Source of the DNA: Natrinema amylolyticus_A
GTDB taxonomy: Archaea; Halobacteriota; Halobacteria; Halobacteriales; Natrialbaceae
Direction of reading: 5' to 3'
Length of the DNA stretch: 64,000 nt
Assembly (NCBI RefSeq): GCF_042678045.1
Contig: NZ_JBHUDI010000011.1
Span: forward strand, 434,001-498,000
Shown: piece after piece, positions 52,861 through 60,474 of the stretch
Layout: every line of letters begins with the position of its first letter
Position numbering within the stretch: position 1 is the stretch's first letter
The notes under the pieces: generated by a model
Told to the model about the DNA's origin: nothing
Database searches by the model: none
What the model saw: the letters and a program-made list of their open reading frames with translations, nothing else
Program-made: the position numbers and the translations under genes

Positions 52861-53034
52861 CGAGTGGTGCCAGCACCAGCTACAGCTACCGAGGGACATC
52901 CAGTTCGAACCCGGATCAGTTCAGGTTGCGTCGTCGGATGAGGCTGAAAACGCACGAACTGCGGTCCAGCGGCTCGAGGATCGTGACGAAACTCGATCGA
53001 AACGGACTCGAGCAGCGTCCGAGAAGTGATTTGT

Positions 53035-53117
53035 TATAATAACAACTGAAACGCTTTCCACACTGATCGCACAGCACTCGTGCAATCAGGTGTGCAATGA
53101 CGTTCAGTAGCTATTAT
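53035..53117. repeat. Palindromic repeat family B, copy 2
   Basis: TATAATAACAACTGAAACG at the left, TTCAGTAGCTATTAT at the right, and the inner stem region CTGATCGCAC / GTGCAATCAG (one mismatch). It is 83 bases long against 84 for the copy nested at 15342. It lies a few bases after the serS stop. Confidence 0.75.
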
Positions 53118-53120
53118 CGC

Positions 53121-54500
53121 TTATTCACGCTCGCCTGCACCTAACGCCGACTCGCCGACCTTCTCGTGGCCCTCGATGACTTCCTTGCCGCCCATGTACG
53201 GCTGCAGGGGCTCGGGGATCGTCACCGTGCCGTCCTCGTTCTGGTAGTACTCGAGGATCGCCACCATCACGCGCGGAATCGCCAGCCCCGAGGCGTTCAG
53301 GGTGTGGAGATATTCGGCCGATTCGTGGCGCTCGGGCCGGTAGCGCAGGCCGGCGCGACGGGCCTGGAAGTCCTCGAAGTTCGACGCCGAGGAGACCTCG
53401 AGCCAGCGGCCGCCGCGGTCGGGACCGTCGTCCATGTCGTCGCCGGGGGCCCAGACCTCGATGTCGTAGGTTTTCGCGGAGGCGAAGGTGAGATCACCGG
53501 TACAGAGCTCGAGGATGCGGTAGGGAAGCCCGAGACGCTTGAGCACTTCCTCGGCCTCGCCGAGCAGGGTTTCGAGGCGGTCGTAGCTCTCCTCGGGTTC
53601 GACGAAGTTGACGAGTTCGACCTTGTTGAACTGGTGGACACGGACGATGCCGCGGGTTTCGGTGCCGTGTTCGCCGGCTTCGCGCCGGAAGTTGGGCGTG
53701 TAGGCTTGGTGTTTCAGCGGGAGGTCGTCGTCAAGTAGGATCTCGCCGGCGTACATGTTGGTGACCGGTACCTCCGCGGTCGGGCAGAGCCAGAGGTCCT
53801 CGTCGTCGTACTCCTCTTCGTTGCTGCCGCCCAGCCGGTAGGCGTCGTCGGCGAACTTCGGCAGTTGGCCCGTGCCGCGCATCGAGGTGCTTTTGACCGG
53901 AATCGGAGGGAAGAGATCGACGTAGCCCTGTTCGCGGTGAATGTCCATCATGAACTGGATTAGGGCGTGCTCGAGCTGTGCGCCTTCGCCTTTGAGGAAG
54001 TAAAAGCCGGCGCCGGTCGTCTTCGCGGCGCGTTCCTCGTCGATGATATCCAGGTCTTCGCCGAGGTCGTAGTGGGGGGTGATCTCGTCGGGCAGGTCAC
54101 GCAGATCGTCGAAGCCCCAGCGCCGGTCCTCGACGTTGTGGCGCTCGTCGAGTCCCAGCGGCACGCTCTCGTGGGGGATCTGTGGAATCTCGAGGATGCG
54201 TTCTCGGAGTTCCTCTTCGAGTTCGACGCCTTCTTCCTCGACCTCCTCGATCTCGGCTTTGAGTTCCCGCGAGCGCTCGATGGCTTCTTCGCGCTCTTCG
54301 TCTTTGCCGTCTGCGACGAGTTTGCCGATCTTTTTCGTGATCTGGTTGCGCTCGTGGCGCAGGTCGTCGCCGCGTGCTTTCAGCTCGCGCCAGCGTTCGT
54401 CGAGTTCGAGGAACTCGTCGATGTCGACGTCGGCCCCGCGGTTCTCGAGAGCGTCGCGTACCTCCTCTGTATTCTCGCGTATATAGGTCCGGTCGAGCAT
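53121..54500 (-). CDS. serS: Seryl-tRNA synthetase
   Basis: 459 residues from MLDRTYIRENTEEVRDALEN. It has an N-terminal antiparallel coiled coil for tRNA-Ser (about 30-110) and a class II catalytic core with motif 2 (FRREAGEHGTETRGIVRVHQF) and motif 3 (LAIPRVMVAILEYYQ). It attaches serine to tRNA-Ser. This is the common bacterial-like SerRS, not the rare methanogen type. A longer open frame to 55148 is a shadow of the neighbour. Confidence 0.97.
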   Translation of the reverse strand: MLDRTYIRENTEEVRDALENRGADVDIDEFLELDERWRELKARGDDLRHERNQITKKIGKLVADGKDEEREEAIERSRELKAEIEEVEEEGVELEEELRERILEIPQIPHESVPLGLDERHNVEDRRWGFDDLRDLPDEITPHYDLGEDLDIIDEERAAKTTGAGFYFLKGEGAQLEHALIQFMMDIHREQGYVDLFPPIPVKSTSMRGTGQLPKFADDAYRLGGSNEEEYDDEDLWLCPTAEVPVTNMYAGEILLDDDLPLKHQAYTPNFRREAGEHGTETRGIVRVHQFNKVELVNFVEPEESYDRLETLLGEAEEVLKRLGLPYRILELCTGDLTFASAKTYDIEVWAPGDDMDDGPDRGGRWLEVSSASNFEDFQARRAGLRYRPERHESAEYLHTLNASGLAIPRVMVAILEYYQNEDGTVTIPEPLQPYMGGKEVIEGHEKVGESALGAGERE

Positions 54501-54618
54501 TGGTCTTGCCCGTGCGTTCTTTGTGCCCGGGCAAAACCGTGTCGGAAGGCTGCGTCTTACGAGTGTCTGTGACGGCGGCGGGAAACGCTTTTTTCGTCGG
54601 CGGGCCGACTCTCGAGAC

Positions 54619-55827
54619 ATGGACCCGCTCGAGGGCGAGACATCGTCGGCGTCGATCGAGTACGAGCCCGTTAGCGTCAAGGACGTACTCGTAGAGATGA
54701 AAGACACCGCGGAGCTGTTGATCGACCTCTCGTACTCGGCGGTCCTCCACCGCAGTGAGGAACTCGCCACCGAGGTGCTCCGGCTCGAAGAGCGCATGGA
54801 CGTCCTCGAGATGCGTGCACGGATGAGCCTCCTGATGGCCGCGCGCAAGCCGGCCGACGCCGAGCAGCTCGCGCCCGTGTTGGGGATCGTCGGCGCGGCT
54901 GACGATATCAGCGACGCCGCCGGCGACATCGCGAAGATCGTCCTCGAGGATATGGGCCTGCCCGAGGCGATGCGGGCGGCGCTACCTGACGCTGCCGAGA
55001 CCCTGGTTCGAGGCGTCGTCGACCCGGATTCGCCGTACGCAGGCCGGACGCTCAAGGACATCGACCTCGAGTCCGAGACGGGCGTCCGTGCGATCGCGCT
55101 CCGGCGGGGCACCGACTGGCTGCTCAACCCGGGGCCGAAGACGCGCATCGAAGCCGACGACGTGGCGTTGTTGCGGGGCCCCGACTCGTCGATCGGCGAG
55201 GTTTACGAGACGTTGACCGGCGAGGGCTACGAGGCACCGACCGTCGAAACACCCGACATCGACGACCTGGAGCGGGCCGTGGATACGATTATCCACATGA
55301 AGGACTTCTCGGAGCTGGCGGTCGATCTGGCCTACAGCAGCGTGCTGTTCGACAGCGAGGAACTCGCCGAGGAGGTCCGCAACCTCGAGGTCGAAGTCGA
55401 CGCGATGCAGTCCCGGTTCGAGGCATGGACGCTGCGGGCGGCCGCCGACGCGACGGAGCCGGTCGTCCTGCGCGGGCTGATCCAGCTGGGCAACTGTACC
55501 GAACGGATCAGCGACACCGCGGTTGAGATCAGCGAGGGCGTCCTGCGCGATATCGACGTCCATCCAGTCGTGCAGCTGGCCGTCCAGGAGAGCGACGAGA
55601 TCATCACCCGGGTCGTGGTCGACGAGGGCAGCGACCTCGATGGGACTGCGGTAACCGCCGGCGTGCCCGATGCCGACTCGACGATGTCGGTGATCGCCAT
55701 CCGTCGGCCTGGCGAGGGGTGGCTGCTGGTCGCCGACGCCGACGCCGAACTACGTGGCGGCGACGTGCTCATCTCGAAGGGGACTCGGACGGCCGCAGCC
55801 GACTTCCGCGAGCTCGCAACCGCGTAA
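54619..55827 (+). CDS. PhoU / TrkA-C (RCK-C) repeat protein
   Basis: 402 residues built as an internal duplication. Each half has a PhoU-like helical bundle (KDVLVEMKDTAELLIDLSYSAVLHRSEELATEVL; HMKDFSELAVDLAYSSVLFDSEELAEEVR) followed by a TrkA-C/RCK-C domain (GVRAIALRRGTDWLLNPGPKTRIEADDVALLRG; STMSVIAIRRPGEGWLLVADADAELRGGDVLIS). Such proteins regulate potassium or other ion transport by sensing nucleotides or ligands. The divergent serS and the following ion transporters form the context. Confidence 0.88.
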   Translation: MDPLEGETSSASIEYEPVSVKDVLVEMKDTAELLIDLSYSAVLHRSEELATEVLRLEERMDVLEMRARMSLLMAARKPADAEQLAPVLGIVGAADDISDAAGDIAKIVLEDMGLPEAMRAALPDAAETLVRGVVDPDSPYAGRTLKDIDLESETGVRAIALRRGTDWLLNPGPKTRIEADDVALLRGPDSSIGEVYETLTGEGYEAPTVETPDIDDLERAVDTIIHMKDFSELAVDLAYSSVLFDSEELAEEVRNLEVEVDAMQSRFEAWTLRAAADATEPVVLRGLIQLGNCTERISDTAVEISEGVLRDIDVHPVVQLAVQESDEIITRVVVDEGSDLDGTAVTAGVPDADSTMSVIAIRRPGEGWLLVADADAELRGGDVLISKGTRTAAADFRELATA

Positions 55828-55989
55828 CCCGTTCGCGTTTCGCTCAGGAGACCGCGTTCCGATCGTCCTTTAAGTACCTCTGGTCACAAGGTAGAGCTAT
55901 GACGGGAGGTCGTCCGTTCTCGAGTATTCTTATCCCGTAGCATCGCGTCCGTCCCCGCCGAATTCCACACGTGTGAGTCCGGACGAGCA

Positions 55990-56010
55990 GACTGATAGCG
56001 GTCCGTCTCA
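55990..56010. repeat. Possible right-arm fragment of palindromic repeat family A
   Basis: ACTGATAGCGGTCCGTCTCAG resembles the right arm seen at 15426-15445. There is no left arm or core. It lies at the 3' end of the mgtE-like gene. Confidence 0.3.
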
Positions 56011-56589
56011 GTTCAGCACGACGATCGCGACCCCCGAAAGGACGACCACACCGAGGATGTCACAGAGGTTCGTGACGACCGGGATCGTCGTATCGTCGGG
56101 GTCTAACCCCCGCGTGTAGGAGACGTACGTCGCGCTGATGCTGAGGACGATCGCGATCGCCGCCAGCAGCATGCCGCTGACGATCGAGATGACCAGCAGA
56201 TCGGCGAGCGCCATCGGTTCGGCGATGATTTGTCCGACGACCCAGGCGGCAACGCCAAGCGCCGAAAAGACCGTCGCCGCAAGCCCCAGGATCGCGATCA
56301 CGTTCGTCCACAGCACCTCGTCGCGGGGGTCGAACTCGAGAACACCGAGATGGAGCCGCGTCGAGAGCCGCGAGGAGAGGATCGCGCCGAGGTTGCCGCC
56401 CATCCCGATCATGACGGGAACGAGCACCAGCAGGGTCGGGTTTCCGAGATAGGTTTCCTGGAGTTCCTCGAGGACGTAGCCCGACCCCATCTCGAGGACG
56501 GAGAGAACGATCAGGATAGGGAACATCGTCGCGACGATGTTCCGGATCGTCCAGGAATCGAGCGCGTCGTCGGCGTCGGTTGCGGCCAT
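56008..56589 (-). CDS. MgtE-type magnesium transporter, membrane half (downstream gene)
   Basis: 193 residues, five hydrophobic helices. It has the MgtE/SLC41 channel-domain pattern VPVMIGMGGNLGAILSSRLSTRLHLG near residues 60-82 and the late TYVSYTRGLDPDDTTIPVVTNLCDILG. The cytosolic N and CBS domains of bacterial MgtE are absent, as usual for haloarchaeal two-gene forms. It overlaps the start/stop with the paralogous gene upstream. Substrate Mg2+ is inferred. Confidence 0.85.
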   Translation of the reverse strand: MAATDADDALDSWTIRNIVATMFPILIVLSVLEMGSGYVLEELQETYLGNPTLLVLVPVMIGMGGNLGAILSSRLSTRLHLGVLEFDPRDEVLWTNVIAILGLAATVFSALGVAAWVVGQIIAEPMALADLLVISIVSGMLLAAIAIVLSISATYVSYTRGLDPDDTTIPVVTNLCDILGVVVLSGVAIVVLN

Positions 56590-57164
56590 CAGAAGATCAC
56601 CTCGGCGATAGTCAGCGCGATAAAGAGGAACACGACACCGAAGACGTCGCCGAGGGTCGTGACGATCGGGCCGATCAGATTGTCGGGGTCGAGACCATGC
56701 TCGTAGCTCACAAACACCAGCCCCAGCAGGCCGAAAATCAGCGTCGTCGACGTGAGCACGCCCGAGACGAGCATGATCGAGACGAGTTCGACGAGTCGTG
56801 CGGATTCACGCCCCAGAATCTGCAAGATCCCCCACGAGAGGACGCCGATGAACACCGAGACGCCGATCCCGTTGATGAAAGAGGCGACGACCGCGTTGAC
56901 CAGCCGTCGATCCCACGAGAATTCGGGATCGATCATCCCCTGATGAAGGCCACTCGAGATCCGCGCGCCCAGCGCGCCGTAGACGTTCCCCCGGGTCGCG
57001 AGGAACGCAGGTAACAACAACAGCATGCCGGGAAACCGTTCGAACCCTGCTGTCATCCCCTCAGAACCGAGGACCGAGCCCGCGAAGATACCGCCGACGA
57101 GACTGACCACGAGAATCGGCAGCGACTCGTGGTAGATGCGCCACGCGGTTTGGCGACCCTCCAT
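56589..57164 (-). CDS. MgtE-type magnesium transporter, membrane half (upstream gene)
   Basis: 191 residues, paralogous to the next gene (LPAFLATRGNVYGALGARISSGLHQGMI; VSYEHGLDPDNLIGPIVTTLGDVFG). Together the two probably form a heteromeric channel with the two halves encoded separately. Start and stop codons of the pair overlap by one base, as in an operon. Confidence 0.85.
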   Translation of the reverse strand: MEGRQTAWRIYHESLPILVVSLVGGIFAGSVLGSEGMTAGFERFPGMLLLLPAFLATRGNVYGALGARISSGLHQGMIDPEFSWDRRLVNAVVASFINGIGVSVFIGVLSWGILQILGRESARLVELVSIMLVSGVLTSTTLIFGLLGLVFVSYEHGLDPDNLIGPIVTTLGDVFGVVFLFIALTIAEVIF

Positions 57165-57295
57165 AGCGGCGAATGACGTAGTCCGGACATAAACCTACCG
57201 CGGGTCGAACGCGAGCGAATCGCACAATGGCATGTGGGTTGCTACCGTTCCTGAACGAACACGAACGTGTCTCGTCGCGAGCGTGGGGACACGCG

Positions 57296-57724
57296 TCATA
57301 GGGGTGCCGTAGCGACGACCCCCCACGCAAGCCCGATTGCCGCGAGCGAACACACCAGATTGGCAACGGCGTTGCCCACCGCACGGCCTCTGTCGCCGCG
57401 TTCGTACAGTCGGACCGTTTCGACCGAAAACGAAGAGAAGGTCGTAAACGAACCACAGATCCCAGTCCCAACCAGCTGCAGCGTCGACTCGCCTGCGCCC
57501 GCGAGGACGACGAATCCGAGGACGAAACTGCCGACGACGTTGACGACGAACGTCGACAGTGGGAACTGGGAATTCGGCACGCGACTCGAGACGCGCTGGC
57601 CGACCCAGTATCGGAGGATTGCGCCGATCGCGCCGCCGGTGCCGACGACGTGAGCCGGGTCAGGATCGACGGTGACGAGACTGCCGGCGAGTGCGTCCGC
57701 AACGATCGTCGAACTCGCGCTCAC
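57296..57724 (-). CDS. crcB: Fluoride ion channel FluC/CrcB, second subunit
   Basis: 142 residues, four hydrophobic helices. It shows GGAIGAILRYWVG, FPLSTFVVNVVGSFVLGF and GICGSFTTFSSFSVET, all features of CrcB/Fluc. It probably pairs with the upstream paralogue to form a dual-topology heterodimer that expels fluoride. It overlaps that gene by four bases. Confidence 0.92.
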   Translation of the reverse strand: MSASSTIVADALAGSLVTVDPDPAHVVGTGGAIGAILRYWVGQRVSSRVPNSQFPLSTFVVNVVGSFVLGFVVLAGAGESTLQLVGTGICGSFTTFSSFSVETVRLYERGDRGRAVGNAVANLVCSLAAIGLAWGVVATAPL

Positions 57725-58128
57725 GCCGTCTCACCGCCGGTCGGTCGCGACGCGCCGAGTCGACGGGCGAGCGCGCGGCCCACCAGAACGCCGGCGAACC
57801 CAAGCCCATAGTTGGCGGTGACGATCCCGCCGATCGTGAGTGGGCCCGCCGCGAACGCGGTCTGGAGCGCGAACGTGCTGTAGGTCGTCAGCGATGAGAG
57901 AAAGCCGGTCGCGAAGACCGTCCGTGTCTGCGAGCCGATGTGACCCGTGTACTCGGCTTCGTAGACCAGAAAGCCGAGCACCGCGCTGCCGACGGCGTTG
58001 ACGAGGACGATCGACGGTACGTCCGCGAGCAGTTCCATCGCGAACAGCCGGAGGTTCGAGCCGGCGAAGCCGCCGACGGCGATCAGTGCGAGCGTCTCGA
58101 GTCGAACGAGGGGGTGATCGGCTGCCAT
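57721..58128 (-). CDS. crcB: Fluoride ion channel FluC/CrcB, first subunit
   Basis: 135 residues, four hydrophobic helices. It shows GGFAGSNLRLFAME, SIVLVNAVGSAVLGF and FATGFLSSLTTYSTFALQT, the same conserved blocks as in its neighbour. It overlaps the next gene (ATGA-type), so both subunits are made from one mRNA. No obvious fluoride riboswitch was seen in the short leader. Confidence 0.92.
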   Translation of the reverse strand: MAADHPLVRLETLALIAVGGFAGSNLRLFAMELLADVPSIVLVNAVGSAVLGFLVYEAEYTGHIGSQTRTVFATGFLSSLTTYSTFALQTAFAAGPLTIGGIVTANYGLGFAGVLVGRALARRLGASRPTGGETA

Positions 58129-58326
58129 AGCTGACGTGGTGTCAGGGACCGTCAGCCGACCGCCGCGAGATGTCCGTGGGAGACGAACGCCCAGTGACGG
58201 TCAGCAGTTGGGGGAGGCGGGCCCCATCGCCCGGTTGTCTCGTCTCTCTCGTGGACCCACAATGAGGATTCCGAAAACCAGATCGTGGGTATCGATTGGC
58301 TCGAAACTCGGAAGGAAAAGAGCCAA

Positions 58327-58345
58327 GTTTAGACTCCCTCTAAAC
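58327..58345. promoter_or_regulatory. Inverted-repeat operator before the cation efflux gene
   Basis: The perfect palindrome GTTTAGA-CTCCC-TCTAAAC ends six bases before the start codon. The inner half-site TTTAG/CTAAA is the same as in the iron operators at 8841 and 10959 but spaced by seven instead of six bases. It looks like a metal-dependent repressor site controlling the efflux protein. Confidence 0.6.
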
Positions 58346-58351
58346 CGAGCT

Positions 58352-59266
58352 ATGGTCGATGACGGTGTCGTGGACGGCGACCGAGGCGGGTTCGCGCGGG
58401 CGTCGTGGGTGAACGTCCTCGGGAACGTCGTCAAGATCGTCGCCGAGGGGGCGGCGGGATACGCGTTCGGCAGCGTTGCCTTGCTCGCGGACGCGGCCCA
58501 CTCGGTGGCCGATCTCGTCGCCAGCGTCGTCGTGCTCGTCTGGGGGCGCAGCGCGTTCGACGAACCCGACGAGACGCACCCACACGGTCACGACCGGATC
58601 GAGCCGTTGACCGCGCTGTTCGTCGGTGCCGTCATCGCGCTGCTCGGGCTGAATCTGCTCTACCGGTCCCTCGAGGGGATCGTCTTCGGGACCGACGTCG
58701 AGTTCAGCGTGTTGCTGCTCGCGGCGCTCGCGTTCTCGATCGTGGATATGTATCTCGTCTATACGTACACCGTCCGGGTCAACGAACGCCTGCAGTCGAC
58801 CGCGCTCACCGCGCTCGCGGTGGATTGTCTGAACGACATCTACACGTCGATCGCCGCGATCGTCGGCGTGCTCGGCGTGCTGCTCGGCGTGCCACTGCTC
58901 GATCCCATCGCCGGTGGCCTCGTCAGCCTGCTGGTCGTCTACCAGGGCGTCGAGATCGGCAAAGAGAACGTCGACTACCTCATCGGTGCCGCACCCGGCC
59001 CCGAGAAACGTAACGAAATCGTCAGCGCCCTCCGGCGCCATCACGCTGTCGAGGGCGTCCACGACCTGACGGTCTTCTACGACGGAACCGTCCTCGAGGT
59101 CGAAGTCCACGTCGAGGTCGATGGCGACATGCCGTTCCGAGAGGCCCACGACGTCGAATCGGAACTGATCAACCGACTGCGCGGGATCGACGACGTCGGC
59201 GATGCACACGTTCACCTCGATCCCTCCGGCATCGGCGAGTGGAAGGACTCGGTCGACGACGACTGA
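58352..59266 (+). CDS. Cation diffusion facilitator family metal efflux protein
   Basis: 304 residues, six membrane helices. The CDF pattern includes LLADAAHSVADLVASVVVL with His50 and Asp54, the HPHGHDRIEPLTALF loop, the DCLNDIYTS segment in the fifth helix, and a C-terminal cytosolic domain (VEGVHDLTVFYDGTVLEVEVHVEVD). It expels a divalent metal such as Zn, Mn or Fe; the exact ion is not clear. The start at 58352 is preferred to an open frame from 58136. The palindromic operator just upstream suggests metal-induced expression. Confidence 0.9.
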   Translation: MVDDGVVDGDRGGFARASWVNVLGNVVKIVAEGAAGYAFGSVALLADAAHSVADLVASVVVLVWGRSAFDEPDETHPHGHDRIEPLTALFVGAVIALLGLNLLYRSLEGIVFGTDVEFSVLLLAALAFSIVDMYLVYTYTVRVNERLQSTALTALAVDCLNDIYTSIAAIVGVLGVLLGVPLLDPIAGGLVSLLVVYQGVEIGKENVDYLIGAAPGPEKRNEIVSALRRHHAVEGVHDLTVFYDGTVLEVEVHVEVDGDMPFREAHDVESELINRLRGIDDVGDAHVHLDPSGIGEWKDSVDDD

Positions 59267-59347
59267 GACGCGATCGCCTCGAGCCCGCGGCGATAGCCGG
59301 TTGGCCGCGACGCGAGCTTTTATGCTACGTGACGACAGGCTTCCGGT

Positions 59348-60268
59348 ATGGAAGTCGGAGACATCCGCGAAGTCACGACCGGTGACTGTTCGGATCTCTA
59401 CTATCTCGATACGGGGATGTACGATACGGACGAGTACGGTGCTGTCTACATCATCGACGACGACCGTCCCGCCGTCGTCGACACCGGCATCGGCACTAAT
59501 TATGACTTGCTTCGTGAGGCACTGGACGAGGTCGGCATCGGCCAAGATGATCTCGAGGTCATCGCACTGACGCACATCCACCTCGACCACGCCGGTGGCG
59601 CGGGCTTTCTCGCCAGGGACTATCCGAACGCCGACGTCTACGTCCACCCCATTGGGACCGATCACATGGTCGACCCCTCGCGACTGGTTGCCGGCACGAA
59701 AGCGGCCGTCGGTGAGCAGTGGAAGTACTACGTCGAACCCGAGCCCATCCCGGAAGCACGGATCGTCGAAATCGAAGACGGAGACGTCATCGAACTTGGT
59801 AGCCACGAGCTGCGCGTCCACGCGGCACCGGGCCACGCGCCACACCAGGTCGTCTTCGAGGATCCCGAAAACGATGCGGTCTTTGTCGCTGACGCCGCCG
59901 GTATCTGGGTGCCCGAAATCGAGGAGATTCGGGTGACTTCACCACCCTCGAATTTCGACCTCGAGCAGTGTCTCGCGGACCTCGAGACGCTCGAGGCACT
60001 CGATCCCGACGTGCTCTGTTATCCCCACTTCGGTCCACGGTACGTCGGCGACGACCTCGACCGCGCTCTCGAGGAGTACGCGACCGTCCTCGAGGAGTGG
60101 GTCGACGCAGTCGCACAGAAACGACAGGAACTCGAGGACGACGAGGCGGTCATCGAGCATTTCGCTGCGACGACAGACATGGCCGACGTCTGGGGCGAGG
60201 AAAAAGCCACCGAGGAGGAGAAGCTGAACACCCGCGGCGTGTTGGGCTATCTCGAGCACCGGGAGTGA
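59348..60268 (+). CDS. MBL-fold metallo-hydrolase
   Basis: 306 residues. The metallo-beta-lactamase motif LTHIHLDHAGG (HxHxDH) lies near residue 79, followed by ligands in the conserved HAAPGHAPHQVVF and VADAAG segments and CYPHFGPRYVG. It is a dinuclear-metal hydrolase of unknown substrate. A C-terminal helical region rich in Glu and Lys follows. It stands alone between two small gaps, with a family-A repeat downstream. Confidence 0.9.
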   Translation: MEVGDIREVTTGDCSDLYYLDTGMYDTDEYGAVYIIDDDRPAVVDTGIGTNYDLLREALDEVGIGQDDLEVIALTHIHLDHAGGAGFLARDYPNADVYVHPIGTDHMVDPSRLVAGTKAAVGEQWKYYVEPEPIPEARIVEIEDGDVIELGSHELRVHAAPGHAPHQVVFEDPENDAVFVADAAGIWVPEIEEIRVTSPPSNFDLEQCLADLETLEALDPDVLCYPHFGPRYVGDDLDRALEEYATVLEEWVDAVAQKRQELEDDEAVIEHFAATTDMADVWGEEKATEEEKLNTRGVLGYLEHRE

Positions 60269-60298
60269 TCGCCGCCGCGGCGTTTCGAGTGCGAGGTG

Positions 60299-60382
60299 TC
60301 TACGGACGACTCGAAGTCATTGCCGGTGCAACCCCGACCGCCCTGTGGTTGTACCGGCAACTCGTTACAGCAGACCGTCTCG
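60299..60382. repeat. Palindromic repeat family A, copy 9
   Basis: TCTACGGACGACTCGAAGTC on the left, TTACAGCAGACCGTCT on the right, core ATTGCCGGTGCAACCCCGACC ... GTTGTACCGGCA (written in two parts). It lies between the MBL hydrolase and acyl-CoA synthetase genes. Confidence 0.78.
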
Positions 60383-60474
60383 GCGTCGATCACTGACGGC
60401 CGCTGGATAAACGCTTCGACAGCCGAGAGCAGTTTCATCACGTTTTATTTCTTTGGGTGACATTCCCATGCGTT

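Larger units (their letters stand above)
52814..53120. other. Non-coding stretch of 307 bases between fusA and serS
   Basis: It holds the fusA terminator at 52820-52860 and a family-B palindrome at 53035-53117. The remaining about 170 bases show nothing recognisable. Confidence 0.6.
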
